Source: UBA5399 sp964464145
GTDB taxonomy: Bacteria; Bacillota; Clostridia; Christensenellales; Christensenellaceae
DNA: 64,000 bases
Reading direction: 5' to 3'
Assembly: GCA_964464145.1 (NCBI GenBank)
Contig: CAYXFB010000004.1
Location: forward strand, 1-64,000
Of the stretch, positions 8,240 through 17,271 are shown one piece after another (positions within the stretch are counted from its first letter, which is position 1; each line of letters starts with the position of its first letter). The notes below the pieces were generated by a model. It had not been told where the DNA came from. It was given only the letters and a program-made list of their open reading frames with translations, and searched no databases. A program made the translations under genes and the position numbers.

Positions 8240-10822
8240 ATGGCGAAGTTGACGCCCATGATGCAGCAATATGTTACGCTTAAAGAGGAGTATGCGGATT
8301 CCATACTCATGTTTAGGCTGGGCGATTTTTACGAAATGTTTTTTGAGGACGCTAAAACCGCCTCGCGCGAGCTGGAGCTGGTGCTGACCGGACGGGACTG
8401 CGGAATGGAGGAGCGCGCGCCCATGTGCGGCATTCCCCACCACGCGGTGGACGGCTACATCGCCCGCCTCATAGAAAAGGGCTACAAGGTGGCCATATGC
8501 GACCAGCTTGAGGACCCTTCCGCCGCCAAGGGCATAGTGAAACGCGGGGTTACGCGCGTCGTTACGCCGGGAACCGTTGTGGAAAATTCCATGCTTACAG
8601 AAACGGAAAACAACTATATACTCTCCTTGTATTTGCGGGGGGAGGGCGCGGGGCTGTGCTACGCGGACGTTTCCACGGGTGAGTTTTGCGTGCTGGAATG
8701 CGCGGACGGCGCCCAGCTCATAAATGAACTAATACGCATAAACCCCAAGGAGATAATATCGCCCGATTCGGCAATGAAGGAGGTGCTGAAGCTGCAAAAG
8801 AACCAGCAGCTGCGGCAGGCCTTCGTGAATCCCTATTTCGATTGGGCGTATGACGAAGCCGCTGCGCGCGAGGCGCTTACGGATCATTTTAAGGTGAAAA
8901 GCCTCTCGGCCTACGGCTGCGAGGGCCTCAGTATGGCGCTGTGCGCGGCGGGCGGGCTGCTGCAATACCTGCGCGACACGCAAAAGAATTCACTGCTGCA
9001 CATAAGCCGCATAGTGACGGTGCAGGAAAGCGAATACATGGCGCTCGACACCACCACCATACGTAATCTGGAGCTTACGCAAACCATAATGAGCGGCAAA
9101 AAGCGCGGCTCGCTGCTGTGGCTGCTGGACAGGACGCGCACCGCGCCCGGAGCCAGACTGCTCAAAAAATTTGTGCTGCAGCCGCTCAAGGACGCGGAGC
9201 GTATAAACGCGCGGCTTTGTGCCGTGGCGGAGATCACCGCGGACATATACCTCAAAAACGCGCTGAACGAGCACCTTCGCGGCGTGTACGACCTTGAGCG
9301 CATAATGGCCAAGATATCATACGGCACAATAAACGCGCGCGACTGCCTTTCGCTGCGCGATTCGCTCTGCGCGCTGCCCAAGATACGCGCGCTATTAAGC
9401 GGTGTTTCCGCGCCGCTGCTAAAAGGCATACACGCGGATATAGACGAGCTTGAGGACGTGTGCGCGCTGCTTGCGGCGGCCATAAACGAGGAGCCGCCAA
9501 TCTCCATCACGGAGGGTGGCATTATAAAGCCGGGCTATAACGGCGAGATAGACGAGCTCATAACCGCCTCCATGAACGGGCGGCAGTGGCTTGCGGAGCT
9601 TCAAAACCGCGAGAGGGAGGCCACGGGTATAAAGAACCTCAAAATAAGCTACAACAAGGTTTTCGGCTACTTCATAGAGGTGACGAAATCCTATCTTTCG
9701 CAGGTGCCCTACCGCTATTTTAGAAAGCAGACGCTGGCAAACTGCGAGCGCTTCATAACGGACGAGCTAAAGGAGATGGAGGAGAAGATACTGGGCGCGG
9801 AGGAAAAGAAAAACCGCCTGGAATACGAGACCTTCATAGATATACGTGACAAGCTGGCGCAAAGCATAGGCCGCATACAAAAGAGCGCGGGCGCGGTGGC
9901 GCTTTTAGACGTTTTGGCCGCCTTTGCGCAGGTGGCGCTGGAAAACGGCTACGTGCGGCCCAGCGTTTCTGATGATGGCGTGATGGAGCTGCAGGGCAGC
10001 CGCCATCCCGTGGTGGAAAAAATGCTGGGAGAGGGCTTTGTGCCCAACGATGTGCTGCTGGATATGGCGCAAAACAACATGCTGGTGATCACCGGGCCAA
10101 ACATGGCGGGCAAGAGCACATATATGCGGCAGACCGGCCTCATAGTGCTGATGGCGCACATCGGCTGCTTCGTGCCCTGCGCCGCCGCGCGCATCTGCCT
10201 TGTGGACAGGCTATTCACCCGCGTGGGCGCGTCCGACGACCTCGCGGCCGGGCAGAGCACCTTCATGGTGGAAATGAACGAGCTGGCGAACATTTTAAAC
10301 AACGCCACCGAAAAGAGCCTGCTGATACTGGACGAGATAGGGCGGGGAACCAGCACGATAGACGGGCTTTCCATAGCCTGGGCGAGCGTGGAGTACATCA
10401 TAAAAAGCGTGCGCGCCAAAACGCTCTTCGCCACGCATTTCCACGAGCTGGTGGAGCTTGAAAATATGTACCCGCAGATACACAACTGCTCTGTGGCCGT
10501 AAAGGAGATAGGCCAGGAGATAATCTTCCTGCACAAGCTGGTGGACGGCGGCACGGACAGGAGCTTTGGCATAGAGGTGGCGAAGCTGGCGGGTCTGCCA
10601 AAAGAGGTGATAAAAAGCTCACGCAAACAGCTTTTGCGTTTGCAGCAGCACGAATTTTCGCTTGCGGAAAAGGCGGTTCCGGCGGAGAAAAAAGCGCTTC
10701 CGGCGGGCGTGCGGGCGTTACTTAAAACGAATGTGGACGAGCTTTCGCCCATTGAGGCGCTCAATCTGGTGTACAACCTAAAGGCGGAGCTTGCGGAGGA
10801 ATATGCGAATGAACAGGATTAA
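8240..10822 (+). CDS. mutS: DNA mismatch repair protein MutS
   Basis: Recognises mismatches and small loops and recruits MutL. The 860 residues have the N-terminal mismatch-binding domain with the intercalating Phe/Glu motif (RLGDFYEMF), connector and lever domains, and the C-terminal ABC ATPase with Walker A GPNMAGKST and Walker B LLILDEIGRGTST. The C-terminus ends in a short predicted helix, as in other MutS. ATG 8240 is preceded by AAGAGGGG; an in-frame GTG at 8213 lacks a ribosome site and adds nine residues, so it was rejected. Overlaps mutL by 14 bases. Confidence 0.98.
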   Translation: MAKLTPMMQQYVTLKEEYADSILMFRLGDFYEMFFEDAKTASRELELVLTGRDCGMEERAPMCGIPHHAVDGYIARLIEKGYKVAICDQLEDPSAAKGIVKRGVTRVVTPGTVVENSMLTETENNYILSLYLRGEGAGLCYADVSTGEFCVLECADGAQLINELIRINPKEIISPDSAMKEVLKLQKNQQLRQAFVNPYFDWAYDEAAAREALTDHFKVKSLSAYGCEGLSMALCAAGGLLQYLRDTQKNSLLHISRIVTVQESEYMALDTTTIRNLELTQTIMSGKKRGSLLWLLDRTRTAPGARLLKKFVLQPLKDAERINARLCAVAEITADIYLKNALNEHLRGVYDLERIMAKISYGTINARDCLSLRDSLCALPKIRALLSGVSAPLLKGIHADIDELEDVCALLAAAINEEPPISITEGGIIKPGYNGEIDELITASMNGRQWLAELQNREREATGIKNLKISYNKVFGYFIEVTKSYLSQVPYRYFRKQTLANCERFITDELKEMEEKILGAEEKKNRLEYETFIDIRDKLAQSIGRIQKSAGAVALLDVLAAFAQVALENGYVRPSVSDDGVMELQGSRHPVVEKMLGEGFVPNDVLLDMAQNNMLVITGPNMAGKSTYMRQTGLIVLMAHIGCFVPCAAARICLVDRLFTRVGASDDLAAGQSTFMVEMNELANILNNATEKSLLILDEIGRGTSTIDGLSIAWASVEYIIKSVRAKTLFATHFHELVELENMYPQIHNCSVAVKEIGQEIIFLHKLVDGGTDRSFGIEVAKLAGLPKEVIKSSRKQLLRLQQHEFSLAEKAVPAEKKALPAGVRALLKTNVDELSPIEALNLVYNLKAELAEEYANEQD

Positions 10823-12743
10823 GCTGCTTTCGGGCGAAATAGCCTCGCGCATAGCGGCGGGCGAGGTGGTAACCAGCCCTGCCAGTGTGGTGAAGGAGCT
10901 AGTGGAAAACTCCATAGACGCGGGCGCCACCTCCATAACGGTGGAGATAGAAAACGGCGGGCGCGACCTCATTCGCGTTACGGACAACGGCGTGGGCATA
11001 CACACAGAGGACGTGGCGCTGGCAGTGGAAAAGCACGCCACCAGCAAAATAAGCGACTTTGACGATCTTGACGCCATAGCCACGCTGGGCTTTCGCGGCG
11101 AGGCGCTTTTCAGCATGGCGGCGGTCTCGCGCTTTACCATAAGCACGCGCACAAGTGACAGCATTTCAGGCACGGTGATGAAGGTGTCGGGCGGGGCGAA
11201 CCGCTCCATAATGCCCGCCGGACTGCCCGAGGGCACCACGGTGAAGGTGGAGCAGCTATTTTACAACGTGCCCGCGCGGCAGAAATTTCTCGTTAGCTCA
11301 CGCAACGAGGCGGCGCGCGTTTCGGCCGTGGTTTCGCGAATGATACTTTCGCACCCCGAACTTGCCATAAAGTACGTAAACAACGGCGGCGTGACCTACC
11401 AAAGCCACGGCAGCGGCAAGCTGCTGGACGCGCTTATAACGGTGTACGGCAACGACATTGCGGGCAGGGTCACAGAGCTTTCATATGCCGCGGGCGATAT
11501 AGAGATAACGGGCTACATCTCTAAACCGTCCAGCCTTTATAAAAAAACAAACAACATAACCTTTATATTGAACGGGCGCTGCATAGGCTCCAAGCTGCTG
11601 CATGACGCACTTGTTTCGGGATACGGCGAAAGGCTGCTGCGCTCGCATTTTCCCTTTGCCGTGGTAAACATAAAGCTGCCGCCGCAGAGCGTGGACGTGA
11701 ACGTGCACCCAAACAAGACGCAGGTGCTCTTTTCGGACGAGGCGGCGCTGCATGGCGCGCTTTTTGCCGCAGTTGAAAAGGCGCTTTCGGCCAGCCCCAC
11801 ACCCGAGCTGAAGCTGGCCGAGCCGGCCGTTGCGGCGGCGCGTGAACCTATAGCCGAGCAAGAGCTTTCGGCGACAGAAGAGCAGACGGTGCTCGAAGAA
11901 AAAGCGCAATCCGCAGTGAAAGAACAAAAAAGCGAGGTCGCTCCATCTAAAGCGAGCGTTTATGAAGCATCCTACGCACAGCAGGATCTGAGCATAGAAA
12001 AAGAGAGCCTGCGGCGCATGGCGGAGCCCTTCGGCTTCGATGGCGAGGCAAAGCTGGCCGATTCGTCCGGCGGTCTGGTGCAAACGGAGCGCTTCGAGCA
12101 GATAATGGACGATATAATAACGCAGGCGCAGCACGAACCCGCCGTGCAGACGGAAATAGAGGACGTGCGCAAGCTGGTGGACTACACCGTCATAGGCCAG
12201 GCTTTCAACACCTACCTCGTGGTGGAGTGCGGCGAAACGCTGTATTTCATAGACCAGCACGCGGCGCACGAGCGTATGAATTTTGAGGATATGAAGCGGC
12301 GCGCGGAGGGCGGCATGCCTTCGCAGCAGCTTTTGACGCCGTATATAAAAAAGTTTAGCCAGGCGGATTTTGACCTCATAGCGGACAACGCGGAGCTTTT
12401 ATCGCAGCTTGGTTTTGAGCTTGAGGAGTTTGGCCCGCTTACATATAAATTTTCCGCGCTGCCCACCATAGTTGAGCAAACGGGCATGGACAGCCTGACG
12501 GACGAGGTGGTAAGCGAGATAAAGAGCAGCAAAAAGAACGTTGTGCTGGCGCGCGACAGGGTGATACAGGCCGCCTGCAAGCACAGCATAAAGGCGGGCG
12601 ACGCGCTTTCTGATACGCAGATAGCCGCGCTTTTGAAGGATATAACCAGCATGAACGCCATACCCAACTGCCCGCACGGCCGACCGGTGGCGATAGCCGT
12701 CACCAAAAGCGAGCTGCAAAAAGGGTTTATGAGGATAGTATGA
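10809..12743 (+). CDS. mutL: DNA mismatch repair protein MutL (endonuclease type)
   Basis: Mismatch-repair ATPase and nicking endonuclease that acts after MutS. The N-terminal GHKL ATPase carries IASRIAAGEVV, NSIDAGAT, DNGVGI and GFRGEAL. A variable, charged linker (about residues 335-450) precedes the C-terminal domain. The metal-binding endonuclease motif DQHAAHERMNFE, fitting DQHA(X2)E(X4)E, shows it belongs to the nicking class found in bacteria lacking MutH; ACKHSIK and CPHGRP motifs follow. GGAGG at 10795-10799 fits ATG 10809 best (nine-base spacing); ATG 10803 is too close. Confidence 0.97.
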   Translation: MNRIKLLSGEIASRIAAGEVVTSPASVVKELVENSIDAGATSITVEIENGGRDLIRVTDNGVGIHTEDVALAVEKHATSKISDFDDLDAIATLGFRGEALFSMAAVSRFTISTRTSDSISGTVMKVSGGANRSIMPAGLPEGTTVKVEQLFYNVPARQKFLVSSRNEAARVSAVVSRMILSHPELAIKYVNNGGVTYQSHGSGKLLDALITVYGNDIAGRVTELSYAAGDIEITGYISKPSSLYKKTNNITFILNGRCIGSKLLHDALVSGYGERLLRSHFPFAVVNIKLPPQSVDVNVHPNKTQVLFSDEAALHGALFAAVEKALSASPTPELKLAEPAVAAAREPIAEQELSATEEQTVLEEKAQSAVKEQKSEVAPSKASVYEASYAQQDLSIEKESLRRMAEPFGFDGEAKLADSSGGLVQTERFEQIMDDIITQAQHEPAVQTEIEDVRKLVDYTVIGQAFNTYLVVECGETLYFIDQHAAHERMNFEDMKRRAEGGMPSQQLLTPYIKKFSQADFDLIADNAELLSQLGFELEEFGPLTYKFSALPTIVEQTGMDSLTDEVVSEIKSSKKNVVLARDRVIQAACKHSIKAGDALSDTQIAALLKDITSMNAIPNCPHGRPVAIAVTKSELQKGFMRIV

Positions 12744-13630
12744 GCGGTAGGGTATATGTCGTGGCAGGGCCCACGGCCACGGGAAAAACGGCGCTGGCGG
12801 TGGAGCTGGCGCGCCATACGAACGGGGAAGTGATCTCGGCCGATTCGATGCAGATATACCGCGAGATGGACATAGGCACGGCCAAGCCGACGGCAGCCGA
12901 GCGCGGCGGCATAGCGCACCATATGATAGATATCGTCTGGCCGAACGAGGAGTTTTCCGCGGCGGAATATCAGCGGCTGGCCAAGGCCTGCGTAAAAGAT
13001 ATACTTTCGCGCGGCAAAACGCCCATTGTGGCGGGCGGAACCGGTCTGTACGTGAACTCAATAACGCACCGCCTGGATTTTTCCGTCGAAAAGGGCGACG
13101 CGGCGCTGCGTAAGGAGCTTAACGCCATGGAACCGCAGGCGCTATATGCCATGCTGAGGGAGCTGGACGCGGCGGCGGCGGCGCGGGTGCATCCGAATAA
13201 CGTTCGGCGGGTGGTGCGCGCGATAGAGATAGCAAAAACGGGCGGGAACGAGCAGTACGATTTTGAAAATGAGAGCGATGAGTATGATTTTTGCATTGTG
13301 GGGCTTACTTTCCCGGACAGGGAGAGGCTTTACGCAAATATAAACAAGAGGGTAGACGCCATGATGGATGCTGGGCTAGTGGTCGAAGCGGAATATTTGT
13401 ACAAAAAATATTCTGCGGAAGCGGTATCCATGCAGGCGATAGGCTATAAAGAATTTTCGGGGTATTTTGACGGGGTATGTACGCTTGAAGAGGTGGCGGA
13501 GCACATAAAGCGGAATACGCGGCGCTTTGCCAAGAGGCAGCTCACATGGTTCAAACGGGACACGCGCATGGTCTGGCAGGACGCGGGCGAGAGCGCGGCA
13601 TCAATTGCACGGAAAATTTTAAAATTGTAA
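12740..13630 (+). CDS. miaA: tRNA dimethylallyltransferase
   Basis: Transfers a dimethylallyl group to A37 of UNN-reading tRNAs; its product is the substrate of MiaB, first gene of the same operon. The 296 residues show the P-loop GPTATGKTALA, SADSMQIYREMDIGTAKP, IVAGGTGLYVNS and QAIGYKEF. The ATG overlaps the mutL stop (ATGA), suggesting translational coupling. Confidence 0.97.
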   Translation: MSGRVYVVAGPTATGKTALAVELARHTNGEVISADSMQIYREMDIGTAKPTAAERGGIAHHMIDIVWPNEEFSAAEYQRLAKACVKDILSRGKTPIVAGGTGLYVNSITHRLDFSVEKGDAALRKELNAMEPQALYAMLRELDAAAAARVHPNNVRRVVRAIEIAKTGGNEQYDFENESDEYDFCIVGLTFPDRERLYANINKRVDAMMDAGLVVEAEYLYKKYSAEAVSMQAIGYKEFSGYFDGVCTLEEVAEHIKRNTRRFAKRQLTWFKRDTRMVWQDAGESAASIARKILKL

Positions 13631-13645
13631 AAGGCGGGAAAGTTA

Positions 13646-13909
13646 ATGCAGAAAACTACATCGATACAGGACGTTTTTTTGAACAGAGTGCGAAAGGACG
13701 GCATAAGCGTCACGGTCCATCTGGTGAACGGATTCCAAATAAAGGGCCGTGTGCGCGCCTTCGATTCCTTTGTGATATTGCTGGAAACGGAGGCAAAGCA
13801 GCAGATGGTGCTTTATAAACACGCCGTTTCCTCGCTTACGCCCGCGGAGCGCATATCCTTTGGTGTGGCGGAGCAAATGAACGAAAAAACGCAGGAAACG
13901 GAAGCTTAG
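13646..13909 (+). CDS. hfq: RNA chaperone Hfq
   Basis: Hexameric Sm-like RNA-binding protein acting on small RNAs and mRNAs. The 87 residues contain the Sm1 strand block (QDVFLNRVRKDGISVTVHL...DSFVILLE) and the Sm2 motif VLYKHAVSSL, close to the canonical YKHAI. The C-terminal tail is short and acidic, as usual in Gram-positives. It sits in the conserved miaA-hfq pair. Its TAG stop abuts the next ATG. Confidence 0.96.
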   Translation: MQKTTSIQDVFLNRVRKDGISVTVHLVNGFQIKGRVRAFDSFVILLETEAKQQMVLYKHAVSSLTPAERISFGVAEQMNEKTQETEA

Positions 13910-15205
13910 ATGGAATTATCGGCATACATTGAAAATCATTTTAAGATTAGCGCGAAAATAACGGATTTTGTGCTGGACTGCGAAAGGGAAGCGGCACAAT
14001 ATTTTTCGCGCTACGAGGAAATAGCGCAGGTTTGTCAGCTAAAGGTGCTGGACGCCTTCAAGAAGAACGAGGTGTCCGCGCGGCATTTTTACCCCTCCAC
14101 GGGCTACGGCTACGGCGACGATAGCCGCGACAGGCTGTACCGCGTTTTTGCCGACGTTTTTGGCGCGGAAGCCGCCATAGTCTCGCCCCTGCTAATGAGC
14201 GGCACGCACGCGCTTTCCACGGCCTTATGCGGCATATTGAAGCCGGGCGATACCGTGCTTTTCGCCACGGGAAAACCATACGACACGCTGCACCGCACGC
14301 TGCAGGGCGCGGGTTCGCTGGCCGAGATGGGCGTGGATATACGCTTTGTGCCGCTTGTGGAGGGCGGTATGGACATCGAAGGCGCGCGCGCCCAATTGCG
14401 GAGCGGGGAGGTGAGCATGGTGTACATACAGCGCTCCACCGGTTACGATATTCGCCGCGCCTTCACGATGGAGGAGATCGGCGGCGCGATCGCTGAGCTG
14501 CGCGCCGATTTTCCGGATAAGATATACATGGTGGACAACTGCTACGGCGAGTTTACCGACTACACGGAGCCCACGGAGTGCGGCGCGGACATAATTGCCG
14601 GTTCGCTAATAAAAAACCCGGGAGGCGGCCTTGCGCCCACGGGCGGGTACATCGCCGGACGCGAGGAGCTGCTGGAGCGTGTGGAAAACCGTTTTTCAGC
14701 GCCCGGCATCGGGCGGGAGATAGGCTCGTACGCATACGGTTATCAGCAGTTTTATCAGGGCTTGTTCATGGCGCCGCACGTTGTGCTGCAGGCCATAAAG
14801 GGCGTTATACTGGCCTCGGCCGTTTTCGAGAAGCTGGGCTATAAGACAATGCCGCGCTGCTGCGATGTGCGCGGGGACATAACGCAGACTATACTCTTTG
14901 GCGCGGAAGAACCGCTTACAGCATTTGTGCGCGGCATACAGCGCGCCTCCGCTGTGGACGGGCATGTTGTGCCCTACGCCTGGGACATGCCGGGCTATGC
15001 CGACAAGGTAATCATGGCGGCGGGCACCTTTGTGCAGGGGGCTTCCATAGAGCTGAGCGCCGACGCGCCCATACGCGAGCCATACTGCGCCTATATGCAG
15101 GGTGCGCTTACCTATGAGCACGCGCGGCTTGGGGTTATCTACGCTTTGGACGAGATGGGTATAAAATATAAGGCAGCTTTGCGCCAAAATGGGTCTATGG
15201 CATAG
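13910..15205 (+). CDS. Methionine gamma-lyase family protein (PLP-dependent, 'aluminium resistance' family)
   Basis: A 431-residue fold-type I PLP enzyme of the family annotated as methionine gamma-lyase or aluminium resistance protein, which commonly sits beside hfq in Firmicutes. Seen: FYPSTGYGYGD near the N-terminus, the SGTHALSTAL cofactor-binding turn, YMVDNCYGEF with the Asp expected to contact the pyridine nitrogen, and GSLIKNPGGG with the candidate Schiff-base lysine. The last member of the operon; it starts on the base after the hfq stop. The true substrate is not established for the family, so the name is provisional. Confidence 0.85.
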   Translation: MELSAYIENHFKISAKITDFVLDCEREAAQYFSRYEEIAQVCQLKVLDAFKKNEVSARHFYPSTGYGYGDDSRDRLYRVFADVFGAEAAIVSPLLMSGTHALSTALCGILKPGDTVLFATGKPYDTLHRTLQGAGSLAEMGVDIRFVPLVEGGMDIEGARAQLRSGEVSMVYIQRSTGYDIRRAFTMEEIGGAIAELRADFPDKIYMVDNCYGEFTDYTEPTECGADIIAGSLIKNPGGGLAPTGGYIAGREELLERVENRFSAPGIGREIGSYAYGYQQFYQGLFMAPHVVLQAIKGVILASAVFEKLGYKTMPRCCDVRGDITQTILFGAEEPLTAFVRGIQRASAVDGHVVPYAWDMPGYADKVIMAAGTFVQGASIELSADAPIREPYCAYMQGALTYEHARLGVIYALDEMGIKYKAALRQNGSMA

Positions 15206-15267
15206 TAAAAAATACGCCGATTGCTCCGCGGTATGTAGAAATTATTCGTTGCTTGCGGCGGGGTTGT

Positions 15268-16329
15268 TTATTTTCGTAATTTTATAGCCTTGGAAGCGCG
15301 CCTGCGATTATCCTCAGACATGGCGGCGTAGTGTTTTCTTGTTGTGTTAACGTCCTTATGGCCCAAAACGTCCGCGACAAGGTATATATCTCCCGTTTCG
15401 CCGTACAGCATAGTTCCAAAGGTGCTGCGCAGCTTGTGCGGCGATATTTTTTTGAGCGGCGCGGCTATGGCGGAGTACTTTTTCACCAGCTTTTCCACCG
15501 CGCGCACCGATATTCGTTTCCCCTGCATAGACAGGAAAAGAGGGGAGGGAAGCTCGTATGTTCCGGCGGCCTTGCGCTCTTCTATGTAGCTTTGCAGCGC
15601 CTCGGCGGTCTCCTCGTCGAAATAGAGCATAACGCGGTTGCCGCCCTTGCGCGTCACCACGAAGGAGCGGTTTTTGAAATCTATATCCTTTATATTTATG
15701 GAAACAAGCTCGGAAACGCGAATGCCAGTCGTCAGAAAAAGCACCATTATGGCCATGTCGCGCTTTACGTTTTTTTTGTGATAACGGCGCTGGGTCTCGG
15801 TTAACTCTTCGCCGTTTTCAACTATATCAAGCAGCGCGGCCACTTCGTCAGGCTCTAGGCGAATTATGGGCTTTTCGTGAAGCTTGGGCGTGTCCAGCAG
15901 CTCACATATGTTTTTTTCCAGCGCGCCTTTTTTGTAAAAATGCTTAAAAAACGAGCGCAGACAGGCAACCTTGCGCGCCTTGCCGTGTTCGTGGTTTTCT
16001 ATGAAGCGTTCGTCCTGCGCGGCGTACAGATTGAGGTAGTCCATAAAAATATAAAGATCGTCCACCGTGAGCGCGGCTATGTCCTCAATGGTGATCTCTG
16101 TGGGCTGCCTGCCGTAAAAGCGCGGCACCTCGTTAACGAGAAACTGAAAGAATATTCGCAGATCGCTGGCGTAGTTCACACGCGTCAGAATTGTTGTGTT
16201 GTTTTCCAGCGCTATGAAAAAACCGTTTGTGAAGGAGGGTAGCTCGCGCATTATTTCGCGCAGCTTTATTGTTTTCTTTATGTTCAGATCCTTGTGAAAA
16301 TCCACGTTGGTTTTGGTTTCATCGGCCAT
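15268..16329 (-). CDS. XerS-like tyrosine recombinase
   Basis: A 353-residue site-specific recombinase with an N-terminal core-binding SAM-like domain (about 25-150) and a C-terminal catalytic domain. All catalytic residues are present: R204 (TTGIRVSEL), K228 (TRKGGNR), H298 and R301 (SPHKLRSTF), H324 (VLGHKDV) and nucleophile Y334 (RKHYAAM). Length, the long N-terminal lead, the TRKGG turn and the VEKLVKKYS stretch recall XerS, the single-recombinase chromosome-dimer system of streptococci, rather than XerC/XerD of about 300 residues. No phage or transposon genes adjoin it. A perfect 14-6-14 inverted repeat lies 29 bases upstream of its start. Assignment to XerS rather than a generic integrase is inference. 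Confidence 0.8.
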   Translation of the reverse strand: MADETKTNVDFHKDLNIKKTIKLREIMRELPSFTNGFFIALENNTTILTRVNYASDLRIFFQFLVNEVPRFYGRQPTEITIEDIAALTVDDLYIFMDYLNLYAAQDERFIENHEHGKARKVACLRSFFKHFYKKGALEKNICELLDTPKLHEKPIIRLEPDEVAALLDIVENGEELTETQRRYHKKNVKRDMAIMVLFLTTGIRVSELVSINIKDIDFKNRSFVVTRKGGNRVMLYFDEETAEALQSYIEERKAAGTYELPSPLFLSMQGKRISVRAVEKLVKKYSAIAAPLKKISPHKLRSTFGTMLYGETGDIYLVADVLGHKDVNTTRKHYAAMSEDNRRRASKAIKLRK

Positions 16330-16357
16330 TTACAGCTTACCGCCTTTTCATGCATCG

Positions 16358-16391
16358 AACTATTCGCAAAACTTGTGTTTTGCGAATAGTT
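16358..16391. repeat. Perfect 14-bp inverted repeat with 6-base spacer; candidate recombination site
   Basis: Left arm AACTATTCGCAAAA (16358-16371), spacer CTTGTG (16372-16377), right arm TTTTGCGAATAGTT (16378-16391). The arms are perfect complements. Two recombinase-binding arms around a 6-8 base centre is the layout of Xer and Cre crossover sites, and streptococcal difSL lies next to xerS in the same way. It could instead be an operator; no T-run follows on either side, so it is a poor terminator. Confidence 0.55.
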
Positions 16392-16467
16392 GTGTATCGC
16401 TCTCTTACTATATTCCCCATACTATCACACTATCCGCTATAAATCAACAAAGCAGGCTTTCATCTGC

Positions 16468-16481
16468 TTTTGCGAATAGTT
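16468..16481 (+). repeat. Third copy of the 14-base arm sequence
   Basis: TTTTGCGAATAGTT recurs exactly, 76 bases beyond the right arm of the palindrome and in the same orientation. ACTATCCGC at 16429-16437 matches the left arm core at eight of nine positions. Extra half-sites suggest a multi-site binding region. Confidence 0.6.
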
Positions 16482-16777
16482 TAGCAATAAGCTCAAACAA
16501 AAGCAACCCTCAAACCAACCCCCTCCATAACTCTGAAAGGAAACTTTCGCGCAGCAAACGCAAAAACAGCTTACCGACAAAGCTCCTTGCGGAGCTAGGA
16601 GCGGCGCTGCTCTCTAAAAGCAGCATCACACAAGCGAAGTTTACGCCGCGTTTTCCGTCGGAATCCGTCTTTTCCGGCCGCGCCCTAACATTACCCGCGC
16701 AACCGCGCGGAAATAAGCCGCCGCAGGCGCATATATACACAATAACGTTCCGGTTTGTATTTCATCACATATAAAAT

Positions 16778-16810
16778 ATGTGCACGGCAAAAATAATACG
16801 CCGTGCACAT
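16778..16810 (-). terminator. Terminator of the proC-rnhA operon
   Basis: A perfect 11-base stem (ATGTGCACGGC / GCCGTGCACAT) with an 11-base loop, followed on the minus strand by ATTTTATAT, starts eight bases past the rnhA stop. Confidence 0.8.
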
Positions 16811-16818
16811 TCATTTAT

Positions 16819-17271
16819 TTACCGCTGTGTGTTTTTCTTTATCTGCTCACGCGCCAGCTTGTCACAGAGATTGTTCAGCTCGTCGTTTGCGTGACCCTTT
16901 ACCTTATACCATTTAACGTTGTGGTTTTTAGTAAGGTTCAAAATTTCCTTCCACAGATCCTGATTTTCCACCGGCTTTTTGGCCGCCGTGCGCCAGCCGT
17001 TGTTTTGCCAGGCTATTATCCAACCCTTTTCGAAGGCGTTGTGTATGTAGGCGCTGTCCGTATATATTGAAACGTTGCATTTTTCGCGCAGCGCCAAAAG
17101 CCCCTGCATGGCGGCCGTAAGTTCCATGCGGTTGTTTGTGGTCTCCTCCACAAAGCCGGAAAGCTCCTTTTGGTTTCCCCTATAGCGCAGCACGCAGGCC
17201 CAGCCGCCCGGGCCGGGGTTGTACGAGCAGGCGCCGTCGCTGTATATCATTACATCTTTAAGTTTATTCAC
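16819..17271 (-). CDS. rnhA: Ribonuclease HI
   Basis: Degrades RNA in RNA-DNA hybrids. The 150 residues keep all four acidic catalytic residues: Asp in MIYSDGAC, Glu in NNRMELTA, Asp in IYTDSAYI and Asp in the HANDELNNLCDKLA region. The basic-protrusion segment (GWRTAAKKPVENQDLW) is that of the E. coli-type RNase HI. Overlaps the end of proC by four bases, so the two genes are co-transcribed and probably translationally coupled. Confidence 0.96.
   Translation of the reverse strand: MNKLKDVMIYSDGACSYNPGPGGWACVLRYRGNQKELSGFVEETTNNRMELTAAMQGLLALREKCNVSIYTDSAYIHNAFEKGWIIAWQNNGWRTAAKKPVENQDLWKEILNLTKNHNVKWYKVKGHANDELNNLCDKLAREQIKKNTQR

Larger units (their letters stand above)
16330..16818. other. 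489-base intergenic region between the recombinase and rnhA
   Basis: No supported gene. It holds the 14-6-14 palindrome (16358-16391), a degenerate half-site (ACTATCCGC, 16429-16437), an exact repeat of the right arm (16468-16481), several short GC-rich hairpins between about 16550 and 16710, and the rnhA terminator (16778-16810). Base composition is more AT-rich and less codon-like than its surroundings. Confidence 0.7.

Noticed and set aside
15268..16329. Prophage or integrative element marked by the recombinase
   Set aside because: No phage, conjugation or excision genes and no att-like direct repeats at a tRNA; flanking genes are housekeeping.
16358..16391. LexA (DinR) box near the recombinase
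   Set aside because: The sequence contains GAAC, but not the GAAC-N4-GTTC or CGAAC-N4-GTTCG pattern; the true symmetry is the 14-6-14 repeat.
16510..16740. Small minus-strand open frame (about 76 codons) in the recombinase-rnhA gap
   Set aside because: Starts without a ribosome site, runs across several hairpins and has an amino-acid composition unlike the window's proteins.
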